Below are positions 16,960 to 26,500 of a stretch of DNA of 64,000 nucleotides, one piece after another. Numbering within the stretch: position 1 is the stretch's first letter; each line of letters begins with the position of its first letter. A model generated the notes under the pieces. It worked only from the letters and a program-made list of their open reading frames with translations. It was not told the origin of the DNA and searched no databases. The translations under genes were made by a program, and so were the position numbers. This stretch comes from Nocardiopsis mwathae (GTDB taxonomy: Bacteria > Actinomycetota > Actinomycetes > Streptosporangiales > Streptosporangiaceae): positions 5,580,001 through 5,644,000 of the forward strand of contig NZ_JACHDS010000001.1 in the NCBI RefSeq assembly GCF_014201195.1. Direction: 5' to 3'.

Positions 16960-18976
16960 AGGGCAGCCGATCCGGCAGCGGGCGGGTGCTCAGTCTGGTT
17001 GACACCCACCTTTGGGCAGAGCAGTGGTCGAATAGCGGTGACCGGTTCCGGTACCGTGAGGAACCTCCCGGCGAGTACGTCAGGTTGAGGTACTTCTGCG
17101 CCCGGGTGACGGCCACGTAGAACAGTCGGGTCTCGTCCTCGACCGTGCCCCGATAGCGGTCCGGATCGTCGATCGCTGTCTGCGGCACGACGTGGAAAAG
17201 CCCCAAACCTCCGTGCCGCTGTGAGGGAAATCGGTTCTTGCGCAGGCAGGGAAGGAACACTACTGGCCATTGCATCCCTTTGGCCTGGTGCACAGTGGCC
17301 AGCATGACTGCGTCCGGTGCTGCATAACCGACGTCGGCGTCAGACTCGGCGTAGTAGCCGGGGGCCTGGTGCCGCAGCCAGCCAACAAATGACTCGTACT
17401 TTTCCGCAGGTGAGGTGTTGAAGTAGATCTGCTCGAAATCCGAGATCACCTGGCTGAACTTCCCCAGCTGGTAGAACACGAGTTCGCCGCGGCCCCGCTG
17501 CCCCGGTACGGTTTCTTCGCGCAGATTCAGCCTCTCTAGGAAGTCGAGGTAGACCCGCTGGATGTTGTATACGCCGAAGCGGACCCCCTGCTCGAAATCC
17601 CGACCCTGCTCCAGTACGTCGAGCGCCGCCGACCAGTTGTGACCATCGGGAAGGAGATCGGCGTCCCGCCACAGCTCCCGCAGCTCATCGGCTGAGATCT
17701 CCCGGACCATGAAGCGGAATATCCCGACGACGGCTTGGATCTCCACGCTGTCGAACAGCCGGTTCAACCCTTTGACGACATAGGGGATGCCACGTCGCTT
17801 CAGTCCCGCAACCAGCGGGTCTGCGTCTTTAGCGACCGACCGGAACAACACCGAGCAATCGGACCAGGACAGTCCGCGTGGCACGGCGTCGGGGGTGTCC
17901 CGGAACGGAACACCGCGCATCTCCTCGATCCGGTCACAGATCCAGACGGCTTTCTGCTCGGCGTCGTCGAAGGCGAGCGCGAGCAGGTCTCCACGCTCCC
18001 ACTCCTGGGCATTCGCCGAAACCATGCGCTTAGGGAGCCGGCTACCAGCCGGGATCCGTTCGGCGATCGAGCGGCCGAGCTCCACGATGCCCGGGCTAGA
18101 GCGGAAGTTGTCCGCCAACGTTACCCGCCGGACCCCGTCGTAGCGGTCGGCGAAAGTCACGATGTTGGAGACCTGGCTCCCGCGCCACTGGTAGATGGTC
18201 TGGTCGTCGTCGCCGACTACGCAAAGGTTGGCACCGTAGCGCACTAAGCCCTTGATCAGGCGCTCTTGCAGCGGGTTGACGTCCTGGTATTCGTCAACGA
18301 CCACGTAGCGGATGTGGCTGTGAACTACCGCTGCGTCCTCATCGTCGTCCGGATCGACTTCGAGGAACTGTACAGCCAAGTTGATCATCTCGGTGAAGTC
18401 AAAGCTCGCATGCTCGTACAGCAGCTTCGCGTAAGACTGAAACGATTGGCGGACACCGTCGGGCACTTGCGCCTCGTCGATGGAGTCCTCCCGCAACACA
18501 CTCATCGCCTGCAGGAACAGGTTAGAGTTCTGATACCGCTTCAGACGGGGCTGTTGTGCCGGGGGCAGAGTCGGACATGTTGTCAGGCCGGACTTCTTGC
18601 TGTTCCGGTCCACGAGGAGCCTGGCAGTGATGTCCGTGAGCACCGAGAACTTGAAGGTGTCGGGGACCAACCGCTGCAGCAGGTCCAGGCAGTAGCCATG
18701 CATAGTGCCGATGTACATCTCGGCCATTCCCACGACCTCGCCGCGCTGTTCAGCGACGATGCCGAGGATCCGGTCTTTCAGCTCGGCTGCGGCCTTCTCG
18801 GTGAAGGTGAACGCAACAACGTTGCGGGGTTCTACCCCCGGCTTAGCGAGGATTGCAGCGATACGCTGGGAGATCACCTGGGTTTTGCCTGAGCCTGCAC
18901 ACGCGATGATCTGCAGCGGCTCTTCCAGACAGTCGATCGCTTCCTGTTGTGCCGAGGTATAGGACGCCATTGTCAC
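16670..18976 (-). CDS. UvrD/Rep-type superfamily 1 helicase, frame-shifted near its 3' end
   Basis: All SF1A motifs are visible: Q-motif-like TSAQQEAI, Walker A ACAGSGKTQ, TFTEKAAAELKDR, VVVDEYQDVNP (motif II), GDDDQTIYQWRG (III), a LADNFRSSPGI segment (IV), ATVHQAKGMQWPVVFLPC (V) and RLFYVAVTRAQKYLNL (VI). True coding sequence probably ends near 16965; the last 95 or so residues are Arg/Pro-rich and antisense-like. The intact protein would be about 1,000 aa with a RecB-like nuclease, a DNA end-processing enzyme. It ends the minus-strand series of methyltransferase and restriction genes 43 bp upstream, so it is probably an accessory of that system. Confidence 0.8.
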   Translation of the reverse strand: MTMASYTSAQQEAIDCLEEPLQIIACAGSGKTQVISQRIAAILAKPGVEPRNVVAFTFTEKAAAELKDRILGIVAEQRGEVVGMAEMYIGTMHGYCLDLLQRLVPDTFKFSVLTDITARLLVDRNSKKSGLTTCPTLPPAQQPRLKRYQNSNLFLQAMSVLREDSIDEAQVPDGVRQSFQSYAKLLYEHASFDFTEMINLAVQFLEVDPDDDEDAAVVHSHIRYVVVDEYQDVNPLQERLIKGLVRYGANLCVVGDDDQTIYQWRGSQVSNIVTFADRYDGVRRVTLADNFRSSPGIVELGRSIAERIPAGSRLPKRMVSANAQEWERGDLLALAFDDAEQKAVWICDRIEEMRGVPFRDTPDAVPRGLSWSDCSVLFRSVAKDADPLVAGLKRRGIPYVVKGLNRLFDSVEIQAVVGIFRFMVREISADELRELWRDADLLPDGHNWSAALDVLEQGRDFEQGVRFGVYNIQRVYLDFLERLNLREETVPGQRGRGELVFYQLGKFSQVISDFEQIYFNTSPAEKYESFVGWLRHQAPGYYAESDADVGYAAPDAVMLATVHQAKGMQWPVVFLPCLRKNRFPSQRHGGLGLFHVVPQTAIDDPDRYRGTVEDETRLFYVAVTRAQKYLNLTYSPGGSSRYRNRSPLFDHCSAQRWVSTRLSTRPLPDRLPCASTGDPAADLLLLRTQVPLRMSLLVQTAVPLRFQPATPRGPWLRQRAARCAGGGAQEGRRWRAARRLRRRGSRCTPPAHAIRLPGAANEARPGRR

Positions 18977-19019
18977 CTTCCTGCCGTCTTCGTAATCCCA
19001 CTTCGCTGATCTGTGGATG

Positions 19020-21719
19020 TCAACTTACTTCGAAGACCTTCATGACCTCGTCACCGTAGTCGTTGATCACCTTGACAGCGATCTTTCCGGTTGTCGGCTT
19101 CGGGAAGGGACGGGAGGAGGTTGCGTACAGCGATGCCCAGGTATCGGGGTCGATCTCGGCTTTGAGCGCAGTCTTGAGCTGCTTGTATGGGTCGGTACTG
19201 CCGGTGAAGTAGCAGTGCCGGACGAAGAACGATTCCTCGTTGTAATCAGTGTCGATCATCCACAGCGCGATTCGGCTGGTGTCAGTGCTGCGAATCTCGC
19301 CGGTCGTGGGGTCGTAGATGTCCACCCCATTTAGGTGCACGACAGGGCCATCGTCGGTGTCCTCGACGTCGATGTCAGGCTCGCCGAAGACAGTGAACAG
19401 GTTGCCTGCGCCGGTCTTCTTCAACTCCTCGCCCATCAGCAGGTCGGCGTTCATCCGGACCATAAGTACCGGTATACGCCCGAGCCTGCGGGTGGCCGCC
19501 ACGTTGGCGAAGCCGTCGTCTGAGGCTTCTACGGTTACGCCGTCGTCCTCGGTCACCCCCGTGACTTGGGCGTCGAACGCGAAGCCGAGCACGCACAATA
19601 GGTCGACACCTTCGGCTTTGATCGCCTCCCGCGCCGCCTTCTTGATGAACGACGGGCTGACCGTTCCGTACTGTGGCCCGATCGCGAGTGCTACCCGCGC
19701 CGCCGCACCGTCCTCGGCAAGGCCGCCCCGTTCGCCGATGGCCTGAATGTACTGGCCTGCGTAGCTTTCGAACGAGGCAAAGGTGATCCGTTCCCGGCGT
19801 CGCCCATTCTGGATGCCAGCCTTGGCCAGATTATCGAGGATCGAGCGCTCGAAGTCGGGGGCGTTGGCGTCTTGGCTAACAGCAGATTCTGCCGCAGGCT
19901 CTTCCAAGCCGCCAGAAAAAGCCAATGAACGGTGAGGGCTGAGCGACTCAACGGTGAAGGGTCCGGCGACCCGGACCTTCTTTTTTTCTTGGTAGGGCCT
20001 GTCGTAGAGCAGCTCGTAGTCGGCGTGTCGCTTGATTGCAGCGTCGACCTGCTCGCGGGTCATCCCCTCTTTGATATCGGGGTTGTTTGCGATTGACTTT
20101 AAGGTAATGTGCTGGACCCGCTCATAGATGAAACCGTGGCGGATATCGTTCTTGAACTCGGCGCGGGGTAGCACCTGAGCAGTTAGCGACTGTTCCTTCT
20201 CGTGCCCCTCAGCGGAGTCAGCAAGGATGTACCAGGGGTAGCGCACGCCCATGATGCGTTGCCGGGCCAGCGCGAGGGCAACCCGGGAGGTGTCGACGGT
20301 GATCCAACGGCGGCCCCATTGTTCGGCCACGTGGGCTGTAGTGCCGCTACCGCAGGTGGGGTCGAGCACCAGGTCTCCGGGGTCGGTCGCCAAAAGCATG
20401 CAGCGCTCAATTACTTTTGAATTTGTTTGGACCACATAGTACTTGTCGTCCGTGAAGTTTCCAGTGCCGGTATCAGTCCAAAAATTAGTGCGAGCTTGAT
20501 AGGGGAAGTCATCCGCGTACCGACGGTAACGGATGCTGCCGCTTGCCACATGAATCCGTTTCGCCCATGCCAGGCGATTCATGCCGTCCGGGTAGTTTGC
20601 CTTCCAGTGGGAAGTCTGGCCAGGGTGATAGGTCTTACCCTCATATTTGAAGGGCTGAGATCGGTCCGGAGGGCCCTGTGACTGCAGGTCGCCGGGCGAG
20701 TAGATCCTAGCTTCGGTGGGTAGTTGGTCGACAGTCTCGCCCCGTTTGAGGCCGCGGGAGGTGCCGTCGGGAAACTCGACCCACCGATACGTCTTCCGAT
20801 CGTTTGCGGGTTGCCACAGGGTTCGCGACTTTAGGTTTGAAAGGTCCCTAGCATACCAAAGGATGTAGTCGCCATTCCGTCCCAAAGACAAGGCCTGCGT
20901 AAAACCGCTTGTCGTGACGAAACTGATCATCGAGGCAAAGTTTTCGGCGCCAAAGACTTCGTCCATCACGGACCGTACGAGGTGCACGTTCTCGTCACCG
21001 ATTTGCACGAAGCACGATCCGGACTCGGTAAGTAGCTCGCGCGCAACGAGCAGCCGGTCACGAAGGTACGACAGGTAGGAGTGAATCCCAAGTTCCCACG
21101 TGTCCCGGAACGCCTTGATCTGCTCGGCTTCCCGCGCCGCGTCCTCGAGTCGACCATCCTTAACATTGCGGTTTCGCGCCGAAACCTGCCAATTCGAGCC
21201 GAATTTGATCCCATACGGCGGGTCGATGTAGATCATTTGGACCTTGCCGCGCAGGTGCTCGCGCTCGGCGAGTGAGGACATGACCTGCAGGGAGTCGCCA
21301 AGAATCATGCGGTTGGACCAGTTAGCGTCGTGCTTGTAAAAGTCGACCTGGTCGAGCTCGTCTAAGCCATCGAAGTCGTCGAAGAGCGTGAGCTCGGGTT
21401 CCTCCTCCGATCGTTCGGCAGTCCGGCGGAGGTTCTCGATCAGCACCCGCGGGTCGATCTTCTCCTGGATGTAGATCGGCGGGGCATCTACCACAAGGTC
21501 GTTGTCGTCGCTGCCTTCCTCGCCGACCTGGGGGTACTTGCCCCGCCAGACGAGTTGGGGGTCCAAAGACTCGTCCCGCGTGTGGCGAATTCGGCGGACC
21601 TCCTCGATTTCCGGGTCAAGAAAGTCGTGTGCGTCGGCGGTGGGGATGTTGGTTCGCCTGTTGTCGTGCTTGATGGCGTCGACCGGGGTCGGGCCCTTCG
21701 TGATCTTCTTACGCGCCAC
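19020..21719 (-). CDS. Type III-like site-specific DNA methyltransferase
   Basis: An 899-aa protein with beta-class amino-methyltransferase order: IYIDPPYG (motif IV, residues 164-170) precedes LDPTCGSGTTAHVAEQWGR (motif I, residues 452-470). It methylates adenine or cytosine amino groups using S-adenosylmethionine and confers the sequence specificity of a type III-like system. The region between about 280 and 430 probably holds the target recognition domain. Its start overlaps the restriction gene's end by 11 bp, so both are one transcript. The 430 residues beyond motif I are long for this family and probably contact the restriction subunit. Confidence 0.85.
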   Translation of the reverse strand: MARKKITKGPTPVDAIKHDNRRTNIPTADAHDFLDPEIEEVRRIRHTRDESLDPQLVWRGKYPQVGEEGSDDNDLVVDAPPIYIQEKIDPRVLIENLRRTAERSEEEPELTLFDDFDGLDELDQVDFYKHDANWSNRMILGDSLQVMSSLAEREHLRGKVQMIYIDPPYGIKFGSNWQVSARNRNVKDGRLEDAAREAEQIKAFRDTWELGIHSYLSYLRDRLLVARELLTESGSCFVQIGDENVHLVRSVMDEVFGAENFASMISFVTTSGFTQALSLGRNGDYILWYARDLSNLKSRTLWQPANDRKTYRWVEFPDGTSRGLKRGETVDQLPTEARIYSPGDLQSQGPPDRSQPFKYEGKTYHPGQTSHWKANYPDGMNRLAWAKRIHVASGSIRYRRYADDFPYQARTNFWTDTGTGNFTDDKYYVVQTNSKVIERCMLLATDPGDLVLDPTCGSGTTAHVAEQWGRRWITVDTSRVALALARQRIMGVRYPWYILADSAEGHEKEQSLTAQVLPRAEFKNDIRHGFIYERVQHITLKSIANNPDIKEGMTREQVDAAIKRHADYELLYDRPYQEKKKVRVAGPFTVESLSPHRSLAFSGGLEEPAAESAVSQDANAPDFERSILDNLAKAGIQNGRRRERITFASFESYAGQYIQAIGERGGLAEDGAAARVALAIGPQYGTVSPSFIKKAAREAIKAEGVDLLCVLGFAFDAQVTGVTEDDGVTVEASDDGFANVAATRRLGRIPVLMVRMNADLLMGEELKKTGAGNLFTVFGEPDIDVEDTDDGPVVHLNGVDIYDPTTGEIRSTDTSRIALWMIDTDYNEESFFVRHCYFTGSTDPYKQLKTALKAEIDPDTWASLYATSSRPFPKPTTGKIAVKVINDYGDEVMKVFEVS

Positions 21720-24700
21720 CAGCGCTCCTCACGTGTGCGTCGTAGTCGAGCAGGTCTGGATCGCCGATAATTGGTTTGTCACCGTAGAGCAGTTGGATCG
21801 CCTCGGCCAGTCGGGTCTGAAACGAGAGAGGGTGAGTCATTTCGACGTACCCCCAACGGCCGAGCCCTCCGTGGTTGTTCACGGCAACGCACCACGAATC
21901 CCGGGCCGTCGTAGCCTTCGCCTGGGTCGGTCCGGGGCTCTTCTGGCTCCCGGAGACTTCCACGATCAGGATGCGATCGAAGTCTTCACCGTCCAGACGG
22001 TGCATCCGAACCAGGAAGTCCGGAACGTAGGAATGGGTGCGCCCCCCGTGCACATACGGGATGGAGAAGCCGAGATGATCATTCTTGACGTAGGCCGCGA
22101 CGTTCAGATTCAGCTCTAACTCAGCCGCGAGCAACTGCTCCCACGTATTTCCATCCGCCCCGTCCAGGGTCACGTGTGAGACCTCGGACTTTTCCGTTGG
22201 CACTGTGGCCTTGCGGGTGTGGAAGTAGACCTCTTCGGTCGAGCCCACTGGGTCGAACCTGTTCAGCATTGGCCGTAGGCGAACCCGTCGATCGTTATAG
22301 CGGATGATTGCCCCCCAGATCTGCTCAGCTGCCTCGGCCTGCGCCTTGGTGATAGTCATCAGATGGCCAAGGCTGTAGCCTTCATCGACCTTCACCCGTT
22401 GCTCGATCCACTCCCGGCAAAACCTGACGAGTTTGGGGAATAGCCAGGGACGCTTGTCCTCCGCGGTGTTGAACTGGGTATCAAGAATGCGCTTCGCGAG
22501 CGCGAAGGCCACCTCTTGGGGTCGGTAGGTCCGTTCCTCACCGAGGTCGTGTTCACCCGCACCGACCACGCCCTGCATCTCGACCCAGCGTGGCACTGTA
22601 TTCGGCCCGACCTCGAACATCGGGGTGGAGTCGAGGTCTAGGTCGATCTCCTCGTCCGGTACCTCGACCCGGTAACCGTCCAGCTTTGGGAAGCTAATGC
22701 GCAGATGCTCGCGACCCTCCAGAGCGCCGACCTCCTGGACCGGCTTGGGCGGTAGAGGATCCTTGGTGGGCTTGTCCGAGGGGATGAACTGGAAGGGGAT
22801 GCCGTAGACGTTGGCGTACTCCGGCTCGAAGAAGCCCTCGTTGTTGACCGCATAAGACCGGCGCCGTAGTCCGCGCCCAACCACCTGCTCGCATAGCAGC
22901 TGGCTGCGGAACGCTCGGATGCCCAGGATGTGGGTGACTGTGTTGGCGTCCCATCCTTCGGTCAGCATGGAGACGCTGACAACGCAGCGGACCTGCTCGC
23001 CGAGTCGACCCTTCTTGCCGACGGTATTCATCACCTCGCGCAGAAGCTCTTCCTCGGTGATCTTCTCGACGTCGGCGCCCGGGTTACGGCGACGGTACTC
23101 CGCTTGGAAGGCGGCGATTTCGGCGGCTGCAGCCTGCTTGAAGTCCTTCTTCAAGCCCTCACCGGATTCGATCGCCCGGGAGTCGATGAGGATCGTGCGA
23201 GGTCGGGCCAGAGGCTTGCCGTCGACCACGTTGCTGAGGAGTTCCAGGTTGCCGCGCTTGTGCGCTACAACCTCGTCGTCCTCCACGACCTCCTGGCCGG
23301 CGATCCACTCATAGACGAGTTTGCTCACCGTGGTGTTGGGACAGACCACGATGAACACCGGCGGCGGCTCGCCATGTGGCTGCAGCGAGGTCTCCCAGTG
23401 CTCGAAGGCCTTCTGGTAGCTGCGGTGCAGACTGCGTAGTGCGCCTTCCAGCTCGGGTTCAGGGATCCAGTCCTTCACCTTGTCCTTCAGCGCCTTCTTG
23501 GGCAGCTTGTCGCCGACGAAGTCCCACAACCGCAGGTAGGTGACCTGGTCGTGATCGGCATCGTCGTCTACGGGGGTCCGCGGAACCTTCACGATGCCTG
23601 ATTCGATCGCGTCCATCAGGGAGAAGTCGCTGACGGTCCAAGGGAAGATGTAGCCCTCGTTGTAGCCCGAGCCCTTGAGGTAGAACGGTGTGGCTGAGAG
23701 GTCGAAGATCTGCTTGATTCCGGCGTGCTTGGCAACTGCCTGCAGGCCCTTGAACCAGACGCGGGCTTCCTCGTTGGCCGACTGTTCTTCCTTGCTGAGC
23801 TTCTCACCGCCTCCTGCGGCCGAGAGCGGACGGTCCTGATAGCAGTGGTGGGCCTCGTCGTTGAAGACGACGACTTGCTGCTGGCCGGAGCCACCCAAGT
23901 CACGGAGCACCCGGCTGACCATGGCCTTGGGGGTCTCCTTGAATGCGTCCTCGGTGCGGTCGCCTTTGAGGAGGAGGCGGGTGTTGCGAGCTACGCCCTG
24001 GATCTCCTTGGCGTCCTTGAGCTGGAAGGCGTGGTAGTTAGTGATCGCGATACGCGTGTGGACTAGGCCGCCTTTGAGGTCCGCCGGGATGAGATCGCGC
24101 TGGTCGTAGTAGTTCTCCGGGTCTTCAGGGAGCAACACGCGCAGGCGGTCCCGGATCGTGATCCCTGGGGTGACCACAAGGAACCGGTTGCTGAACCGCG
24201 CATCACGCGGTGACTGCACCTTATTCAGTGTCTGCCAGGCGATCAGCATCGCCATGACGACCGTCTTACCACTGCCGGTGGCCATCTTCAGCGCAACGCG
24301 AGGCAGCCCGGAGTTGTGTGCCTCGTTCTCCGGCTCTAGGCGGCGCCGCCAGTCGGTGTAGCCGTGGCGTCCAGCGACCTCAGTTAGAAAGATCGCAGTC
24401 TCCGCAGCCTCGCGCTGGCAAAACAAGACACGGTTGTCACGGTTCGGGTCCGCCCAATGCTGGAGCAGCTTACGGCTGATGGGGGTGACGCCCGAGTACT
24501 CGCCTCCGCGCCTCCAGCGAAAGACTTCCCTGCGCAGGTCGTTGATCAGGCTGTTGCGCTCCCGGCGCTCGCCAGTGGCGTCGAAGTCGATCTCGATCTG
24601 GTCGAGGCCCTTCTTGCCCTTCTTGGACACCGCGATCGGGATGAACGACTCGCTCGGCCGCCGCCCCTCGCGGATCTCGCCGGTCGGCCCCTGCGGGCCG

Positions 24701-24768
24701 ACCTCGTAGTACCGATCCGGCTGCTCATACGGTGAGTTGAGGATCGGGTTCTCGATCACTTTCGTCAT
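21709..24768 (-). CDS. Type III restriction endonuclease subunit, BPTD_3080-like
   Basis: This is an SF2 helicase-nuclease of about 1,020 aa. Walker A is MATGSGKTVVMAMLIAWQ, motif II is VVFNDEAHHCYQ, motif III is DLSATPFY, and SMLTEGWDANTVTH and CEQVVGRGLRRRSY are motifs V and VI. The C-terminal part (YVPDFLVRM, FDRILIVEVSGSQ) looks like a PD-(D/E)XK nuclease. The N-terminal VIENPILNSPYEQPDRYYE is characteristic of the BPTD_3080 group. I place the start at the ATG at 24768; a GTG at 24783 is also possible. It is the first gene of the operon. Confidence 0.85.
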   Translation of the reverse strand: MTKVIENPILNSPYEQPDRYYEVGPQGPTGEIREGRRPSESFIPIAVSKKGKKGLDQIEIDFDATGERRERNSLINDLRREVFRWRRGGEYSGVTPISRKLLQHWADPNRDNRVLFCQREAAETAIFLTEVAGRHGYTDWRRRLEPENEAHNSGLPRVALKMATGSGKTVVMAMLIAWQTLNKVQSPRDARFSNRFLVVTPGITIRDRLRVLLPEDPENYYDQRDLIPADLKGGLVHTRIAITNYHAFQLKDAKEIQGVARNTRLLLKGDRTEDAFKETPKAMVSRVLRDLGGSGQQQVVVFNDEAHHCYQDRPLSAAGGGEKLSKEEQSANEEARVWFKGLQAVAKHAGIKQIFDLSATPFYLKGSGYNEGYIFPWTVSDFSLMDAIESGIVKVPRTPVDDDADHDQVTYLRLWDFVGDKLPKKALKDKVKDWIPEPELEGALRSLHRSYQKAFEHWETSLQPHGEPPPVFIVVCPNTTVSKLVYEWIAGQEVVEDDEVVAHKRGNLELLSNVVDGKPLARPRTILIDSRAIESGEGLKKDFKQAAAAEIAAFQAEYRRRNPGADVEKITEEELLREVMNTVGKKGRLGEQVRCVVSVSMLTEGWDANTVTHILGIRAFRSQLLCEQVVGRGLRRRSYAVNNEGFFEPEYANVYGIPFQFIPSDKPTKDPLPPKPVQEVGALEGREHLRISFPKLDGYRVEVPDEEIDLDLDSTPMFEVGPNTVPRWVEMQGVVGAGEHDLGEERTYRPQEVAFALAKRILDTQFNTAEDKRPWLFPKLVRFCREWIEQRVKVDEGYSLGHLMTITKAQAEAAEQIWGAIIRYNDRRVRLRPMLNRFDPVGSTEEVYFHTRKATVPTEKSEVSHVTLDGADGNTWEQLLAAELELNLNVAAYVKNDHLGFSIPYVHGGRTHSYVPDFLVRMHRLDGEDFDRILIVEVSGSQKSPGPTQAKATTARDSWCVAVNNHGGLGRWGYVEMTHPLSFQTRLAEAIQLLYGDKPIIGDPDLLDYDAHVRSAGGA

Positions 24769-25262
24769 ACGTTCGTCGCCCACCCCCTTGGCATGGGCAC
24801 CATGCTAACGAGAAACAGGTGACACGAGTTCACGGGAAGTCAGGAAATACGGGTGTTCCTGGGATGCAGCCGCCCCGGGCACTCTGCAAGGGCCGGTGCT
24901 GGGCTCCAAGCACGACACCCAGTCGACATGCACAGCTGCCAACGCCTGGTGTCAGGACGCCATTGACAGTTCATCGTCGGCGCTGCCGGTCGTGCCCCCT
25001 CGGTGTCCCTGCCTCTGATACAGCACCGGGTGGCCGGGCCTGGAGTCTTGCGAGGCCGCACTGTGATCTCGTCCACACCGTGGACACACGGAAGTGGGGC
25101 GTCGCCGACACAAGCACGAGGCACGGCAAAAATCACCCCGTGCGTACGCCAGCGACGACCTCACCACAGGGCTGCTGTGGGCGGCGAGCTCCCTGGGGCA
25201 AGGCTCTCCTGTTCAACGATGCGTTGATCGCCGAGCGCAAGTCCGAACTCGGCAGGGCGGCG
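24769..25262. other. Gap upstream of the restriction operon
   Basis: No supported gene is seen in about 490 bp. Close to the restriction gene start, GCATGG (24791-24796) and CCATGC (24800-24805) form a small dyad with a 3-bp centre that might be an operator. I found no clear promoter consensus. Confidence 0.35.
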
Positions 25263-26163
25263 TTAGTGGGTTCCGTAGATCAGGGTGGTGAGGAAAGCCT
25301 GGGTCTCCTCGTCGGTCGAGTACACGATCGTGCCCCTCATGCCTCGGGTCAGCAGGACCTTGTAGATGTTGCGGATGAGCGCGGCCGCCTCGTCGTCGCT
25401 CATCTGCTTGCGGAGGTCGGGGTCCTTGTTGGCTGTGCGGTCGATGACCAGCTTCCCGTCGCGGAAGAGCAGGTCGGGGCCGAGGATGACGCCGGACCAG
25501 TCGTACTCGAAGCCCTGTGCCGTGTACACGCACCCGACCTGATCGAAGCCGCCTTTTTCGGTCGCCCACAGCGCACTGGGCGGGGCGCCGTCGGTTTTCC
25601 GGTCACCCTTGTTGTTCCAGGGACGGTGCCAGTCCCCGATGCGTACATCCTTCACGAGTGAACCGTCCGGTTGCACCTTGCTCCATGGCCAGCAGTAGCC
25701 GGCGCTGATTCTGGCGGATTCCCCCCTGATCAGAGTGGGGCGAAGGCGCGTCTCGATATCCTCCGGCGATTCCCCGACGGCGAGACGGAACCTGTCGTTG
25801 TCCCCTTCCCACGGGATGGGGCCTCCCGGGGTTAGGCCGAGCAGTCGGAGTACCCACTCTTCGTACTTGGCGCTTCCACCGCAGCGGAACTGGCCATTGA
25901 GCGAGATGTGCTCGACCTTCAATCCCCTCGACTCGGCATGGGCGCGGATCGCCTGAACCGTTCCCATCTCTTGTGGGCGGACGACCTGATGTTCGTCGAG
26001 GAGGAAGACCGGGACCCGGGCCGCCGAGACGAGTTCGTCGATCTGCGGTCGCCCGCTCCGATCTTGGGAGCGGGTGTATCGATTCTCCGACGTTTCGCGG
26101 ATTCGGTGTGCCTCGTCGCAGATCAGGACGTCGAGTTCGTTGTCGTGAGGTGCCCCGAGGTTT
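25263..26163 (-). pseudogene. DUF2075 helicase-like gene, C-terminal part cut by IS3
   Basis: From ELDVLICDEAHRIRETSENR onward this is a DUF2075 (Schlafen-related SF1 helicase-like) protein, with FLLDEHQVVRPQE, LNGQFRCGGS, VYTAQGFEYDWSGV and LLTRGMRGTIVYS motifs, and a natural C-terminus. At 26163 the coding sequence meets the IS3 terminal repeat, and the open frame beyond it is IS sequence. The matching upstream piece lies on the other side of the element. It was probably the first or accessory gene of the restriction system. Confidence 0.8.
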
Positions 26164-26173
26164 CCGGACAGGG
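26160..26173 (+). repeat. IS3 left inverted repeat
   Basis: GTTTCCGGACAGGG, matching the right end at 13 of 14 positions. It falls directly at the end of the DUF2075 coding homology. Confidence 0.7.
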
Positions 26174-26212
26174 ACCCAATAAGATGGTCCCGTAAGGAAA
26201 CGAGGGGAAGAA

Positions 26213-26500
26213 TTGAGCAGGGCAAGCAAGTACTCGCCGGAGTTCCGCGAGGAAGCAGTACGAATCGCGATCGAGTCCGGGCGTCCGATCGCGCATGTCG
26301 CCAAGGAACTCGGTGTCAACTCCGAAACCCTGCGCACGTGGGTCAAACGCCACCAAGAGAGCCGCGCCCCCGAAGAACCCGGACTCGACCTGAGCGAGCG
26401 CGCCCGCCTCCGGGAACTCGAACGGATCAACCGCGAACAGGCCAAAGAGATCGAGTTTCTAAAAAAAGCGGCCGCGTACTTCGCGAAGGATCGTCCGTAA
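26213..26500 (+). CDS. IS3 transposase OrfA
   Basis: The 95-aa protein has a helix-turn-helix (YSPEFREEAVRIAIESG, then HVAKELGVNSETLRTWVK) and a C-terminal leucine-zipper-like region (RLRELERINREQAKEIEFLK). This is the DNA-binding half of an IS3-family transposase. The start is TTG with GAGGGGAAG upstream. A run of seven A residues at 26461-26467 would allow -1 slippage into OrfB. Confidence 0.85.
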   Translation: MSRASKYSPEFREEAVRIAIESGRPIAHVAKELGVNSETLRTWVKRHQESRAPEEPGLDLSERARLRELERINREQAKEIEFLKKAAAYFAKDRP

